This document shows, one piece after another, positions 26,497 to 39,638 of a stretch of 64,000 bases of DNA (position 1 is its first letter; each line of letters starts with the position of its first letter). This DNA comes from Novosphingobium acidiphilum DSM 19966 (GTDB taxonomy: Bacteria; Pseudomonadota; Alphaproteobacteria; Sphingomonadales; Sphingomonadaceae): contig NZ_AUBA01000007.1 of assembly GCF_000429005.1 (NCBI RefSeq), positions 124,001 to 188,000 of the forward strand, read 5' to 3'. The position numbers and the translations under genes are program-made. The notes below the pieces were generated by a model, which was not told the origin of the DNA, ran no database searches, and saw only the letters and a program-made list of their open reading frames with translations.

Positions 26497-27930
26497 TCAG
26501 CCCCAGCCGACGACACCTTTGATTTCCAGGAAGTCGTGGATGCCATAGCCTGCGTATTCGCGACCATTGCCCGACTGCTTGTATCCGCCGAACGGGGCCA
26601 TCGTGTCCCAGTCGGGATAGTTGATATTGACCGTGCCGCTGCGCAAACGGCGCGCGATGCTGCGGATCTGATCGATGTCGGTGCCGGCGATATAGCTGGC
26701 CAGGCCATAGACGGTGTCGTTGGCGATCGCGATCGCCTGTTCGACGCTGTCATAGGGCATGATCGCCAGCACCGTGCCGAACACTTCGTCGCGCGCGATG
26801 GTCATGTCTGGCGTCACGCCGCCAAACACGGTGGGGCGCACGTAATACCCCTTGTCCAGCCCGTCGGGCAGGCCGGGTCCACCGGTCACCAGTTCGGCGC
26901 CTTCGTCGATGCCGATCTGGATCAGGCGCTGGATCTTGCCCCATTGCACATCGCTGACCACCGGACCCAGCGTGGTGGCAGGATCGTGCGGATCACCCAC
27001 CACGATGGTCGCGACGGTGGCACGGGCGATGGCGAGCGCTTCGGCGTGGCGGTCGGCGGGCACCAGCATGCGCGTAGGCGCGTCGCACGACTGTCCCGAA
27101 TTGCTGAAACAGCCGCGCACCCCGGCATCGACCGCGGCAGCAAAATCGGCATCGGGCAGGATGATATTGGCCGATTTGCCGCCCAGTTCCTGCGCCACGC
27201 GCTTTACCGTGTCGGCCGCCGCCTTGGCCACTAGAATGCCCGCCCGGGTCGAACCGGTGAACGATACCATGTCGACATCGGGATGTTCGGCCATGATCTG
27301 CCCCACGTCGGGCCCATTGCCGCAGACCAGGTTGAACACGCCCGCAGGCGTGCCCGCGGCATGCATGATCTCGGCAAAGATCAACCCGCTCAGCGGCGCG
27401 ATTTCGGACGGTTTGAGCACCACGGTGCACCCTGCGGCGATCGCGGGGGCCACTTTGCACACGATCTGGTTGAGCGGCCAGTTCCACGGGGTGATCAGTG
27501 CGGCAACACCGATCGGTTCCTTGATGATCTGCGTCGTGCCGAGGGCTTCTTCGAACGTATAGTCTTCCAGCGCCTTGATCGTGGCTTCCATATGGGCCTG
27601 GCCCGCCCAGGCCTGCGCTTCGCGCGCAAAGGCGATCGGCGCCCCCATTTCAGCGGTCACCGCCTGGGCAATGTCTTCAAAGCGGCGGTTGTATTCGTCA
27701 AGCACCCGCCGCAGCAGCGCCAGACGGTCTTCGCGCGACGAAAAGGCCCAGGTGCCAAACGCCTTGCGCGCGGCGGCCACCGCCCGATCGACATCGGCCG
27801 CACCACCCATGGCAATCGTCATGAACGGCGCTTCGGTCGCGGGGTTGATCACGTCGAGCGTGGCCGATCCCGCGGGATCGACCCAGGCACCGTCGATGTA
27901 GAATTTCAGGGCATTGGCGGTGTGCGACAT
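26497..27930 (-). CDS. aldehyde dehydrogenase family protein
   Basis: This NAD(P)-dependent aldehyde dehydrogenase oxidises an aldehyde to its acid. The ATG at 27930, 9 nt after GAGGA, gives 477 residues. Catalytic residues are Cys282 (GQSCDAPT), Glu248 (AQELGGKSAN) and Asn150 (TPWNWPLNQ). Blocks such as GFGYGNGREYAGYGIHDFLE-like C-terminus and SFTGSTRAG are typical of broad-specificity enzymes related to AldA/BADH. There is no pathway partner nearby, so the substrate is unknown. Confidence 0.92.
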   Translation of the reverse strand: MSHTANALKFYIDGAWVDPAGSATLDVINPATEAPFMTIAMGGAADVDRAVAAARKAFGTWAFSSREDRLALLRRVLDEYNRRFEDIAQAVTAEMGAPIAFAREAQAWAGQAHMEATIKALEDYTFEEALGTTQIIKEPIGVAALITPWNWPLNQIVCKVAPAIAAGCTVVLKPSEIAPLSGLIFAEIMHAAGTPAGVFNLVCGNGPDVGQIMAEHPDVDMVSFTGSTRAGILVAKAAADTVKRVAQELGGKSANIILPDADFAAAVDAGVRGCFSNSGQSCDAPTRMLVPADRHAEALAIARATVATIVVGDPHDPATTLGPVVSDVQWGKIQRLIQIGIDEGAELVTGGPGLPDGLDKGYYVRPTVFGGVTPDMTIARDEVFGTVLAIMPYDSVEQAIAIANDTVYGLASYIAGTDIDQIRSIARRLRSGTVNINYPDWDTMAPFGGYKQSGNGREYAGYGIHDFLEIKGVVGWG

Positions 27931-28032
27931 GAAAACGGTCCTCGAGTCAGCGCTGTTCGATCTGCGATCGCACATTAGCCGAGTGGCCCGCCGGCTCAAG
28001 CCCGCCTTGCAGCATAACCAAAAATGCTGGTG

Positions 28033-29043
28033 TTATGCGCCGAACACCCGCGAAATTTCGTAAAACAGCGCACCCACCACCGCGGCCGCGGGAATTGTCA
28101 CGACCCAGGCCACGGCCACGCGCTGTGCCACGCCCCAGCGCACGGCCGATGACCGCCGCGCCGCGCCGACACCGACGATGCAGCCGGTGATGGTGTGCGT
28201 AGTCGACACCGGAATGCCCAGCGAACTGGCCGCAAACAGCATGACCGAGCCCCCGGCCGACGCGCAGAACCCCTGGTGCTGGCTAAGCTTGGTAATGCGG
28301 CTGCCCATCGTTTCGATGATTTTCCACCCGCCCGACAAAGTGCCCAGCCCCATCGCGGCATAACACCCCAGCACCACCCAGGTCGGCACGTGAAACCCGC
28401 CACCGAGATAGCCTTGGGAATACAGCAGGACGGTGATGATCCCCATCGTCTTTTGCGCGTCGTTGGCGCCATGGCCCAGCGAATAGGCCGCCGCCGAAAC
28501 CAGGTGCAGCCGTTTGAGCAGCCCTTCGGCGGTGCGCGCGGTCATCAGCACCAGCAGCCAGGCGGTGACCAGGAAAAACAGCATCGACACCGCCAGCCCG
28601 ATCAGCGGCGACAGCACGATCGCCACCGTGGTTGCGGTCAGCCCACCCCACACGATCGCGCCGGGGCCGGCATGCATCATGCCTGCGCCCAGCAATCCGC
28701 CGACCAGCGCGTGGCTCGATGACGAGGGAATGCCGCGCCACCACGTGATCACGTTCCACGCCATCGCCCCGACCAGCGCGCCGAACACGACGCCGGGCGT
28801 CACCACATCCTTGTTGATGATACCCTTGCCGACGGTTTCGGCCACTTTCAGGCCGAACACGAAATAGGCGGCAAAGTTGAACACCGCGGCAAACAGCACC
28901 GCCTGCACCGGCGTCAGCAGCCGGGTCGAGACGACCGTGGCGATCGAATTGGCCGCATCGTGCATGCCGTTGAGAAAATCGAAGGCTAACGCCATGACCA
29001 CCAGCGCGATGATCAATGGCAGTGCAAGACCGATGTGTTGCAT
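28033..29043 (-). CDS. pit: inorganic phosphate transporter, PiT family
   Basis: PiT proteins import metal-phosphate with protons. The 336-residue protein has the two PiT signature repeats, FDFLNGMHDAANSIATVVSTRLL near residue 21 and YSLGHGANDAQKTMGIIT near residue 190, each with the conserved GxNDx core, and about ten membrane segments. It starts 10 bp after the DUF47 reading frame on the same strand; DUF47 (PhoU-like) proteins are the usual partner and regulator of PiT transporters. Confidence 0.95.
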   Translation of the reverse strand: MQHIGLALPLIIALVVMALAFDFLNGMHDAANSIATVVSTRLLTPVQAVLFAAVFNFAAYFVFGLKVAETVGKGIINKDVVTPGVVFGALVGAMAWNVITWWRGIPSSSSHALVGGLLGAGMMHAGPGAIVWGGLTATTVAIVLSPLIGLAVSMLFFLVTAWLLVLMTARTAEGLLKRLHLVSAAAYSLGHGANDAQKTMGIITVLLYSQGYLGGGFHVPTWVVLGCYAAMGLGTLSGGWKIIETMGSRITKLSQHQGFCASAGGSVMLFAASSLGIPVSTTHTITGCIVGVGAARRSSAVRWGVAQRVAVAWVVTIPAAAVVGALFYEISRVFGA

Positions 29044-29053
29044 GACCGGCGCC

Positions 29054-30295
29054 TCAGGCGTGATCGATCACGAGATTGTCGATCTCGTTGGCAACATCCT
29101 CGCACTTGTCGACCACGCGTTCGAGGTGGCTGTAGATTTCGCGGCACACGAAAAAACGCATCGGCGCCACTTCGCCCAGCGTGCGATAGGCGCGCGCCAG
29201 GCCGGCGTCGTGAATTTCATCGGCACGCCCTTCCAGCCGGATCAACCGCTCGGTCAGTTCGTGCAGCCGCGGGGCATTGGCGTGGATCGCGCGCAACAGC
29301 GGCAGCGCCTCGGCAATCAGGCGCGTTGCTTCGACGATGATCGCGGCCATGTCCTGCATTTCGGGCTCGAAGGTGCCGACATCATAGATCGCAGCCACGC
29401 TGGCGACTTGCTGCATCTGGTCGATGGCATCGTCCATCACTCCGATCAGCGACGTGATGGCGCCGCGATCAAACGGGGTCAGGAACGTTTTGCGCACGCT
29501 GATCAGCACTTCGCGGGTGATCGCATCGGCATCGTGCTCGCGTTCGGAAATTTCGCGCACGTGCTGTGCCATCGCGTCGCCGCCCTGCAACATGCGCACA
29601 AGCGCGTTGCTGCCCGCGACCAGCGTTTCGCCATGCGCTTCGAACAAGGCAAAGAAATTGCCCTGCCGCGGCAGGAGCGTCTGAAACCAGTGAAACATTC
29701 CAAATTTCTCCTTCGCCCCGCCCAATCGGGCAAACAGCGGCGCGGTCTGGGTCAGCGCGCGCACTTCGGACGCACTAAAATTGCGGATCAGGGTACCAAG
29801 ATCGGGTTCGTCAACCAGGCCGGCCGCTTCGGCCAGCGAAAACCATTGCCGGGTGCGCTGACCGTCTTCGGCCCATTCGGCCAATTCGTCGGTCACCGCC
29901 AGCGGATAGACCTGCACCTCGGCACGGATCGCTGCACCCGAACGCAGCGTCTTGCGATAGAAATAGCTGCCGAGCGGGCTGGGACAGATCGCGCCTGCCA
30001 CGCCCGCCTCTTCCAGCGCTTCGCGCGCGGCGGCCATATGCGGCGCCTCGCGCTTGCCCACATTGCCCTTGGGCACGACCCAGCGACCGGTGCCGCGCGA
30101 CGTAACGAGCAAAACCTCGGTCGGGGCGGACAGACCGTCACCCCGGGTGCGGTATGGCAAGGCGGCAATCTGATCGACGGCGGATTCTCCCGAACAAGGC
30201 TGTCCGGCCGCTAGATGACAAAACCGTGACAAGTCAAGCAAACGGCCGCCGCTGGCGGCCGCAGCCCCCGGCACGTGTTGAAAAAGGCGGCGCAA
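29054..30295 (-). CDS. Nudix hydrolase fused in frame to a DUF47 (PhoU-like) protein
   Basis: One uninterrupted frame joins two proteins. The first part holds a Nudix domain: VPKGN, then the Nudix box pattern AAREALEEAG, as in diphosphoinositol-polyphosphate and diadenosine-polyphosphate hydrolases. The second, from the internal Met at 29698 (MFHWFQTLLPRQGNFFALFEAHGE), is a complete 214-residue DUF47 protein, helical like PhoU. No stop separates them, yet AAGGAG lies 9 nt before the internal ATG, so DUF47 can be made alone as well as fused. The N-terminal start is unclear: the earliest is TTG at 30295, a GTG lies at 30274, and the conserved Nudix part begins nearer codon 40. The pit gene follows after 10 bp. 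The pairing suggests phosphate homeostasis. Confidence 0.8.
   Translation of the reverse strand: MRRLFQHVPGAAAASGGRLLDLSRFCHLAAGQPCSGESAVDQIAALPYRTRGDGLSAPTEVLLVTSRGTGRWVVPKGNVGKREAPHMAAAREALEEAGVAGAICPSPLGSYFYRKTLRSGAAIRAEVQVYPLAVTDELAEWAEDGQRTRQWFSLAEAAGLVDEPDLGTLIRNFSASEVRALTQTAPLFARLGGAKEKFGMFHWFQTLLPRQGNFFALFEAHGETLVAGSNALVRMLQGGDAMAQHVREISEREHDADAITREVLISVRKTFLTPFDRGAITSLIGVMDDAIDQMQQVASVAAIYDVGTFEPEMQDMAAIIVEATRLIAEALPLLRAIHANAPRLHELTERLIRLEGRADEIHDAGLARAYRTLGEVAPMRFFVCREIYSHLERVVDKCEDVANEIDNLVIDHA
29696..29713 (-). promoter_or_regulatory. internal Shine-Dalgarno and start codon of the DUF47 domain
   Basis: On the minus strand AAGGAG (29713-29708) is followed by 9 nt and then ATG (29698-29696). 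This is a near-ideal ribosome binding site inside an open frame, exactly where the DUF47 family N-terminus begins. It suggests a separate 214-residue product, CDS 29054-29698. Confidence 0.75.
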
Positions 30296-30308
30296 GGCCC
30301 CCCTGGTG

Positions 30309-31742
30309 TCATCGCGGCAGGTCGGACACGCCCATCAGCGCTTCGTCCACCGCGCGCGCGCACTGGCGGCCTTCGCGGATCGCCCAGACCACCAGGCTTT
30401 GCCCGCGACGCATGTCGCCACACGCAAACACGCCGTCGGCGCTGGTGCGATAATCGGCCACGGTGGCGCGCACATTGCCACGCGGGTCCAGTTCCACACC
30501 GGCCTGTTCGATCAGCCCCTGCTTGCGCGGACCGACAAAACCCATCGCCAGCAGGATCAGATCGGCCTTCAGCGTGAATTCGCTGCCGGGCACTTCCTGC
30601 ATTTTCCCGCCAACCCATTCGACGCGCACGCATTCAAGGCCGGTGACATCGTTTTCACCGGTGACGCGCTTGGTCAGCACGGCGAATTCGCGCGCCACCC
30701 CTTCTTCGTGGCTGCTCGACGTGCGCAGCTTCATCGGCCAATCGGGCCAGGTCAGCGCCTTGTCCTCTTTTTCGGGCGGACGCGGCATGATTTCCAGTTG
30801 CGTTACCGACAGCGCGCCCTGCCGGTTCGACGTGCCGACGCAGTCCGATCCGGTGTCGCCGCCGCCGATCACCACCACATGCTTGCCCGTGGCGGTCAGC
30901 GATCCGCGCGGCGCGGCGCGGATTTCGTCATCGCCGGCGTTGCGCTTGTTCTGCTGGGTCAGGAACTCCATCGCATAGCGCACGCCGGGCAGTTCGAACC
31001 CGGGGATCAGCAGCGGGCGCGGATCTTCGGATCCGCCCGCAAGCACCACCACGTCGAAATTTTCGCGCAACGACGCCATCGACACCGTCACGCCGACTTC
31101 GACCGAGGTGCGGAATTCGACGCCTTCGGCCATCATTTGCACCAGCCGCCGGTTGATCAGCGCCTTTTCCATCTTGAAGTCGGGGATGCCATAGCGCAGC
31201 AGCCCGCCCATCCGGTCGGACTTTTCAAACACCGTCACCGAATGCCCGACGCGCGCCAATTGCTGCGCACAGGCCATGCCCGCCGGGCCGGACCCGACGA
31301 TGGCAACCGACTTGCCGGTCTTTCTGGCCGGCACCTGGGGTTCGATCCAGCCTTCGCGCCAGCCCTTGTCGACAATCGCGCATTCGATCGATTTGATCGT
31401 GACAGGTTGATCGACAATGTTCAGCGTGCACGCCGCCTCGCACGGGGCGGGGCAGATGCGGCCGGTGAATTCGGGAAAATTGTTGGTCGAATGCAGGTTG
31501 TCGAGCGCGCCGCGCCAATCGGCCTCATACACCAGGTGATTCCAGTCGGGGATCTGGTTGTTCACCGGGCAGCCGTTATGACAGAACGGGATGCCGCAGT
31601 TCATGCACCGCGAGGCCTGTCCTTTCAACGTGGCGTCGTCGTGCGGCACGATGAATTCGCGATAGTGCTTCAGCCGCTCGGCGGGGGCGTCATAGCCCCG
31701 TTCCTTGCGCTCGTGTTCGAGAAATCCGGTCGCCTTACCCAT
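30309..31742 (-). CDS. gltD: glutamate synthase (NADPH) small subunit
   Basis: GltD supplies electrons from NADPH to GltB for making glutamate from glutamine and 2-oxoglutarate. The 477-residue protein has the N-terminal cysteine clusters for two [4Fe-4S] centres (CMNCGIPFCHNGCPVNN and CPAPCEAAC), an FAD motif (VAIVGSGPAGMACAQQL) and an NADPH motif (VVVIGGGDTGSDC). It lies 13 bp after gltB. Its stop is 14 bp before the earliest possible start of the Nudix-DUF47 frame. Confidence 0.97.
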   Translation of the reverse strand: MGKATGFLEHERKERGYDAPAERLKHYREFIVPHDDATLKGQASRCMNCGIPFCHNGCPVNNQIPDWNHLVYEADWRGALDNLHSTNNFPEFTGRICPAPCEAACTLNIVDQPVTIKSIECAIVDKGWREGWIEPQVPARKTGKSVAIVGSGPAGMACAQQLARVGHSVTVFEKSDRMGGLLRYGIPDFKMEKALINRRLVQMMAEGVEFRTSVEVGVTVSMASLRENFDVVVLAGGSEDPRPLLIPGFELPGVRYAMEFLTQQNKRNAGDDEIRAAPRGSLTATGKHVVVIGGGDTGSDCVGTSNRQGALSVTQLEIMPRPPEKEDKALTWPDWPMKLRTSSSHEEGVAREFAVLTKRVTGENDVTGLECVRVEWVGGKMQEVPGSEFTLKADLILLAMGFVGPRKQGLIEQAGVELDPRGNVRATVADYRTSADGVFACGDMRRGQSLVVWAIREGRQCARAVDEALMGVSDLPR

Positions 31743-31755
31743 GGGTCATCAATCC

Positions 31756-36396
<4,641 letters not shown>

Positions 36397-36578
36397 CTTT
36401 CCAATATTCCTGCAACCAGAGTCGGCAATGCTCGCGCGAATCACCCTGCCCAAAAGGCAATGAAAGTTGCGCGAAAGCCCCCATGGCTGTATGAATCTTA
36501 TTTTGCAATGGCATCCGCGCCCGGTTCACCTTGGGGGCAGGCCGCTTGCACAGCGCTTCGTGCGAAGGTCGACGCGCT

Positions 36579-38114
36579 TCAGCGCTGGGCGCTCATCCTG
36601 CGCAAGGTGGCCAGCGCCTCGCGCAGTGCGCGATCGCCCTCTTCGGAGACCGGCAGAGTGCGCCCGGCCCCGCTCTCGCCCGTCAACCGCGAGGGAAATT
36701 GCACCACCGGATCGGTCGTGATCGCAAGCGGGGCGTGGCCCTCGTCGGGCAGGTGATCGGCCAGCGGGACAAGATCCGATGGCATCAGTTCGGGCCGGCG
36801 CATCGTCATCCGGGCCAGCGACGAATACCGTTCTTCGGCAACGGCATCGTCTGTCCCGTCATCCAGGTCTTCGACCACCCCGGCGGTCAGACCGTGCGCC
36901 TCGATCGGGGCATGATCGTGCGCGATCCCGCCCAGAAAGCGCGGCGGCACAGTCGCGTCATGGTCCTCGTCCGACCAATCGTCGATGGCCGAAAGCGGAT
37001 CATGCAGGATCGGCGACGGCGCGGCATCATGCTGAGCCTCAGCCGATGGCGCGGTGTCGTGCGTGGCGAAGGCGTGCGATTTCGGCGGTTTGGCGCGCAG
37101 CAACGGCCCATCGGGGTCCATCGTCAGCGGATCGAACCGATGCAGCGGCTGGCGCGGATCAACCGCCTCGGCAGGCGCTGCCACCGATGGCGCCGCGGCG
37201 CGGCGCGCCTGGCGCGTGGCAATCGCCAGCGCAAGGCGTTCGATCAATTGCACCAGACCAAGGCTGTCGAGCGGCGCTTCGTGCAGCGGCACATGCGGTG
37301 CTGCGGCGGCGATGCTGGCCAGGGGCGGAACATGCGCAACCGGTGCAGGTGCTGCGGGCTCGGCCGGTTCTGCCGCCTCGTGCCCGGGCGCTTCGGGCTC
37401 CGGCTCTGCCGCGATGGCGGGCACGATCACCGGTTCGGCGGGCGAAATGACGATGGGTGCATCGCCGCGGCTGGCGGAACTGTAGGCGGCGGCCAGAAAG
37501 GGCGGCAGGCCCGATTCGTCGGGTTCGTCGCCGGCGTTGTATTCGGGTGCAGCGGGTTCGGGTGCCACAGGCACGATAACCGGCGCAGGATCGCCCACCG
37601 CCGTCGGATAAGGCAGCACATCCTCGGTCACCACCAGCGGCCGGCGCGGCGGCGCATCGGGATGGGCATCGCGGCTGCGCACACGCGGCGCGCCCGGCAA
37701 TGCGGCGGCGGGTTCTGCCACCGGTTCGGCAACCGCCGCGTCACGCGGCCGACGCAATTGCGCACCGCCGGCGCGGGCTTGGCCGATCATGCCCAGCACC
37801 AGGCCAAATGCGCCGCCAAGCATGGCAAACAGCAGACCCAGCATCAGGCGCGCGGTCATGCCCAGCGGCGGCGCAGCCGCGGGCAGGATTGCAGGCAGGT
37901 GGAGATGGCGCACCAGACCGGCCAGCGCATCGGCGCCAGCGGCCAGACAGCCCAGACCGAACAGAGCAGCAAACCATAGCGCGCACAGCACGGGAAACAG
38001 CCGATGGGTCATGACCCCGGGCTGACCAGCCGCGGAACGGCGCATGGGCTTTGCCGGGAACGACGGCGTGGTCTGTTCGGACCGTGGGCGGGCTGGTTTG
38101 ATCACGACGCTCAT
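36579..38114 (-). CDS. hypothetical membrane protein with long acidic Pro/Ala-rich tail
   Basis: I do not recognise the family. The ATG at 38114 follows AAGGAC; the frame also extends upstream to 38183. The 511-residue protein has a basic N-terminus (residues 1-37), two hydrophobic segments at about 38-61 and 85-111, and then about 400 residues dominated by Pro, Ala, Glu and Asp (repeated EPEPEAPGHEAAEPAEPAAP-like runs) that look disordered. A predicted helical patch lies near DSLGLVQLIERLALAIATRQARR, and a short helix at the C-terminus (EGDRALREALATLRRMSAQR). It could be a scaffold or polar-localisation protein. It sits between the glycosyltransferase and gltB on the same strand. Confidence 0.75.
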   Translation of the reverse strand: MSVVIKPARPRSEQTTPSFPAKPMRRSAAGQPGVMTHRLFPVLCALWFAALFGLGCLAAGADALAGLVRHLHLPAILPAAAPPLGMTARLMLGLLFAMLGGAFGLVLGMIGQARAGGAQLRRPRDAAVAEPVAEPAAALPGAPRVRSRDAHPDAPPRRPLVVTEDVLPYPTAVGDPAPVIVPVAPEPAAPEYNAGDEPDESGLPPFLAAAYSSASRGDAPIVISPAEPVIVPAIAAEPEPEAPGHEAAEPAEPAAPAPVAHVPPLASIAAAAPHVPLHEAPLDSLGLVQLIERLALAIATRQARRAAAPSVAAPAEAVDPRQPLHRFDPLTMDPDGPLLRAKPPKSHAFATHDTAPSAEAQHDAAPSPILHDPLSAIDDWSDEDHDATVPPRFLGGIAHDHAPIEAHGLTAGVVEDLDDGTDDAVAEERYSSLARMTMRRPELMPSDLVPLADHLPDEGHAPLAITTDPVVQFPSRLTGESGAGRTLPVSEEGDRALREALATLRRMSAQR

Positions 38115-38157
38115 TATGTCCTTGCGAGTGGCCCTTGGACTGCGGCTGGACGGGGGG

Positions 38158-39396
38158 TCAGGCAGCAATCCGGGCAGAATCACCCATCATGGCTAGCACG
38201 GTTTGGTAAACGGGAAGATAACGCCTGACGTTGCGACCCCAGTCATGATCGGTTTCGACAAACCGGCGCGCGATCGCGCGGCGTTCGTCCCAGCTGGCGC
38301 GGTCGGCCAGCAGCCCTGCCACAGCATCGGCCAGCCGTGCCGGATCATCGGGCGCAAACAAGGTGCCGGTCACGCCATCGGCGATCAGTTCGCGATGCCC
38401 GCCGACACTGCTGGCCGCAACCAGTTTGCCCTGGGCCATGGCCTCCAGCGGCTTGAGCGGGGTGACGAGATCGGTCAGCCGCATTGCCTTGCGCGGATAG
38501 CACACCACATCCACCAGCGCGTAATAGCGTTCCACGTCGTGATGCGGCACGCGCCCGACAAAATGGATGGCATCGGCCGCGCCCGAGGCCTGCGCCGCGG
38601 CGCGCAACGCGGTTTCGGCGGGGCCGCCTCCGACCAGCAGCAGGCGGGCGTCGCGGTGGCGCGCGACAATCGCGGGCATCGCAGCGATCAGGTCATCCAG
38701 CCCTTCATAGGGGTAGAAACTGCCCAGAAACCCGATCACCGGCCCCTGGCCCAGCCCCAGCCGTGCGGCCAGCGCCGGATCGCGCGCCAGCGGCGTACCG
38801 AACAGCCCCAGATCGACCCCGTTGGGCATGATCGTGATCCGCTGCGCAGCAACCCCGCGCGCGATCAGATCATCCTTCAGCCCCTGGCAGATCGTGACCA
38901 CTGCATGGGCGCCGGCCACGACGCGGTTTTCCAGCTGCCGCGTCAACCAATAGCGCCACGAGCTTGCGCTGCCGGTGCCATTGCCCACGGCCGCATCTTC
39001 CCAGAACGCGCGGATTTCATAGACCAGCGGCACGCCCAGCTGCCGGCTGGCGCGCAAGGCGGCCATGCCGCACAGCGCGGGACTGTGCGCATGGATCACG
39101 TCGGGGCGCCAGGTCCGGGCCAGTGCGACGATCCGGTCGGCCAGTGCACCGACTTCGCGCCATTCGCGCAGACCGGCCACGCCTTCGGCCCGGCCCGGTG
39201 TGCGCCAGAACTGCAGGCCATCGATCACCTCGGGCTCGCAGTTCCCGGCGGCCGGCTCTGCGCTGTGACGCTGGCCGGTCACCGCGCGCACGTCCAGCCC
39301 CAGCGCGATCTGTGCCGCAAGGATGGCGCGCGTGCGGAAGGTATAGCCGCTTTGCAGCGGCAGGCTGTGATCGAGCACGTGCAGGATACGGGTCAT
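38158..39396 (-). CDS. glycosyltransferase family 4, exosortase-A-associated type
   Basis: The 412-residue protein has a GT-B fold. The N-terminus RILHVLDHSLPLQSGYTFRTRAIL is the hallmark of the glycosyltransferase group found beside exosortase A (XrtA) loci. The C-terminal half has the donor-binding EAMAQGKLVAASSVGGHRELI with the E-x7-E-like pattern, and GFLGSFYPYEGLDDLI. It probably adds a sugar to a lipid-linked repeat unit for exopolysaccharide or for glycosylation of exported proteins. The ATG at 39396 gives the family start; the frame extends seven codons further. It is divergent from the O-ligase-like gene. Confidence 0.87.
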   Translation of the reverse strand: MTRILHVLDHSLPLQSGYTFRTRAILAAQIALGLDVRAVTGQRHSAEPAAGNCEPEVIDGLQFWRTPGRAEGVAGLREWREVGALADRIVALARTWRPDVIHAHSPALCGMAALRASRQLGVPLVYEIRAFWEDAAVGNGTGSASSWRYWLTRQLENRVVAGAHAVVTICQGLKDDLIARGVAAQRITIMPNGVDLGLFGTPLARDPALAARLGLGQGPVIGFLGSFYPYEGLDDLIAAMPAIVARHRDARLLLVGGGPAETALRAAAQASGAADAIHFVGRVPHHDVERYYALVDVVCYPRKAMRLTDLVTPLKPLEAMAQGKLVAASSVGGHRELIADGVTGTLFAPDDPARLADAVAGLLADRASWDERRAIARRFVETDHDWGRNVRRYLPVYQTVLAMMGDSARIAA

Positions 39397-39503
39397 GCCC
39401 CTGCCATGCCACAGCAAGGCTTAACGCCGTATCAACCGAAGGTGGTCCATGGCTGACCGCGGCGCGCGAACCCGGTGCTTTTGTCAGGTAACCTGCAACA
39501 ACC

Positions 39504-39638
39504 ATGATCGACCTGCTTGCCCTTGCCGTTCCGCATTTCGTCATGGCGCTTGCCGTGTGGCGGCTGGTGCGTCGTCAGGATCTGGATGACGATCCCGCGC
39601 TGCCCCGCAACGCAGCCGATCCGCGCAGGGTGCCATGA
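39504..39638 (+). CDS. 44-residue hypothetical protein, coupled to the next gene
   Basis: The small ORF encodes a hydrophobic segment (about residues 3-21, LLALAVPHFVMALAVWRLV) followed by RRQDLDDDPALPRNAA, a short charged tail. Its TGA overlaps the ATG of the following ligase-like gene (ATGA at 39635-39638), a strong sign that it is translated. It is below the usual gene-calling length. Function unknown; it may be a membrane partner of the ligase-like protein. Confidence 0.6.
   Translation: MIDLLALAVPHFVMALAVWRLVRRQDLDDDPALPRNAADPRRVP

Noticed and set aside
28012..28038. terminator for pit: GCATAAC and GTTATGC arms
   Set aside because: Only a 7-bp stem with a 13-nt loop, no T-run, and it overlaps the pit stop codon. 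Too weak to list.
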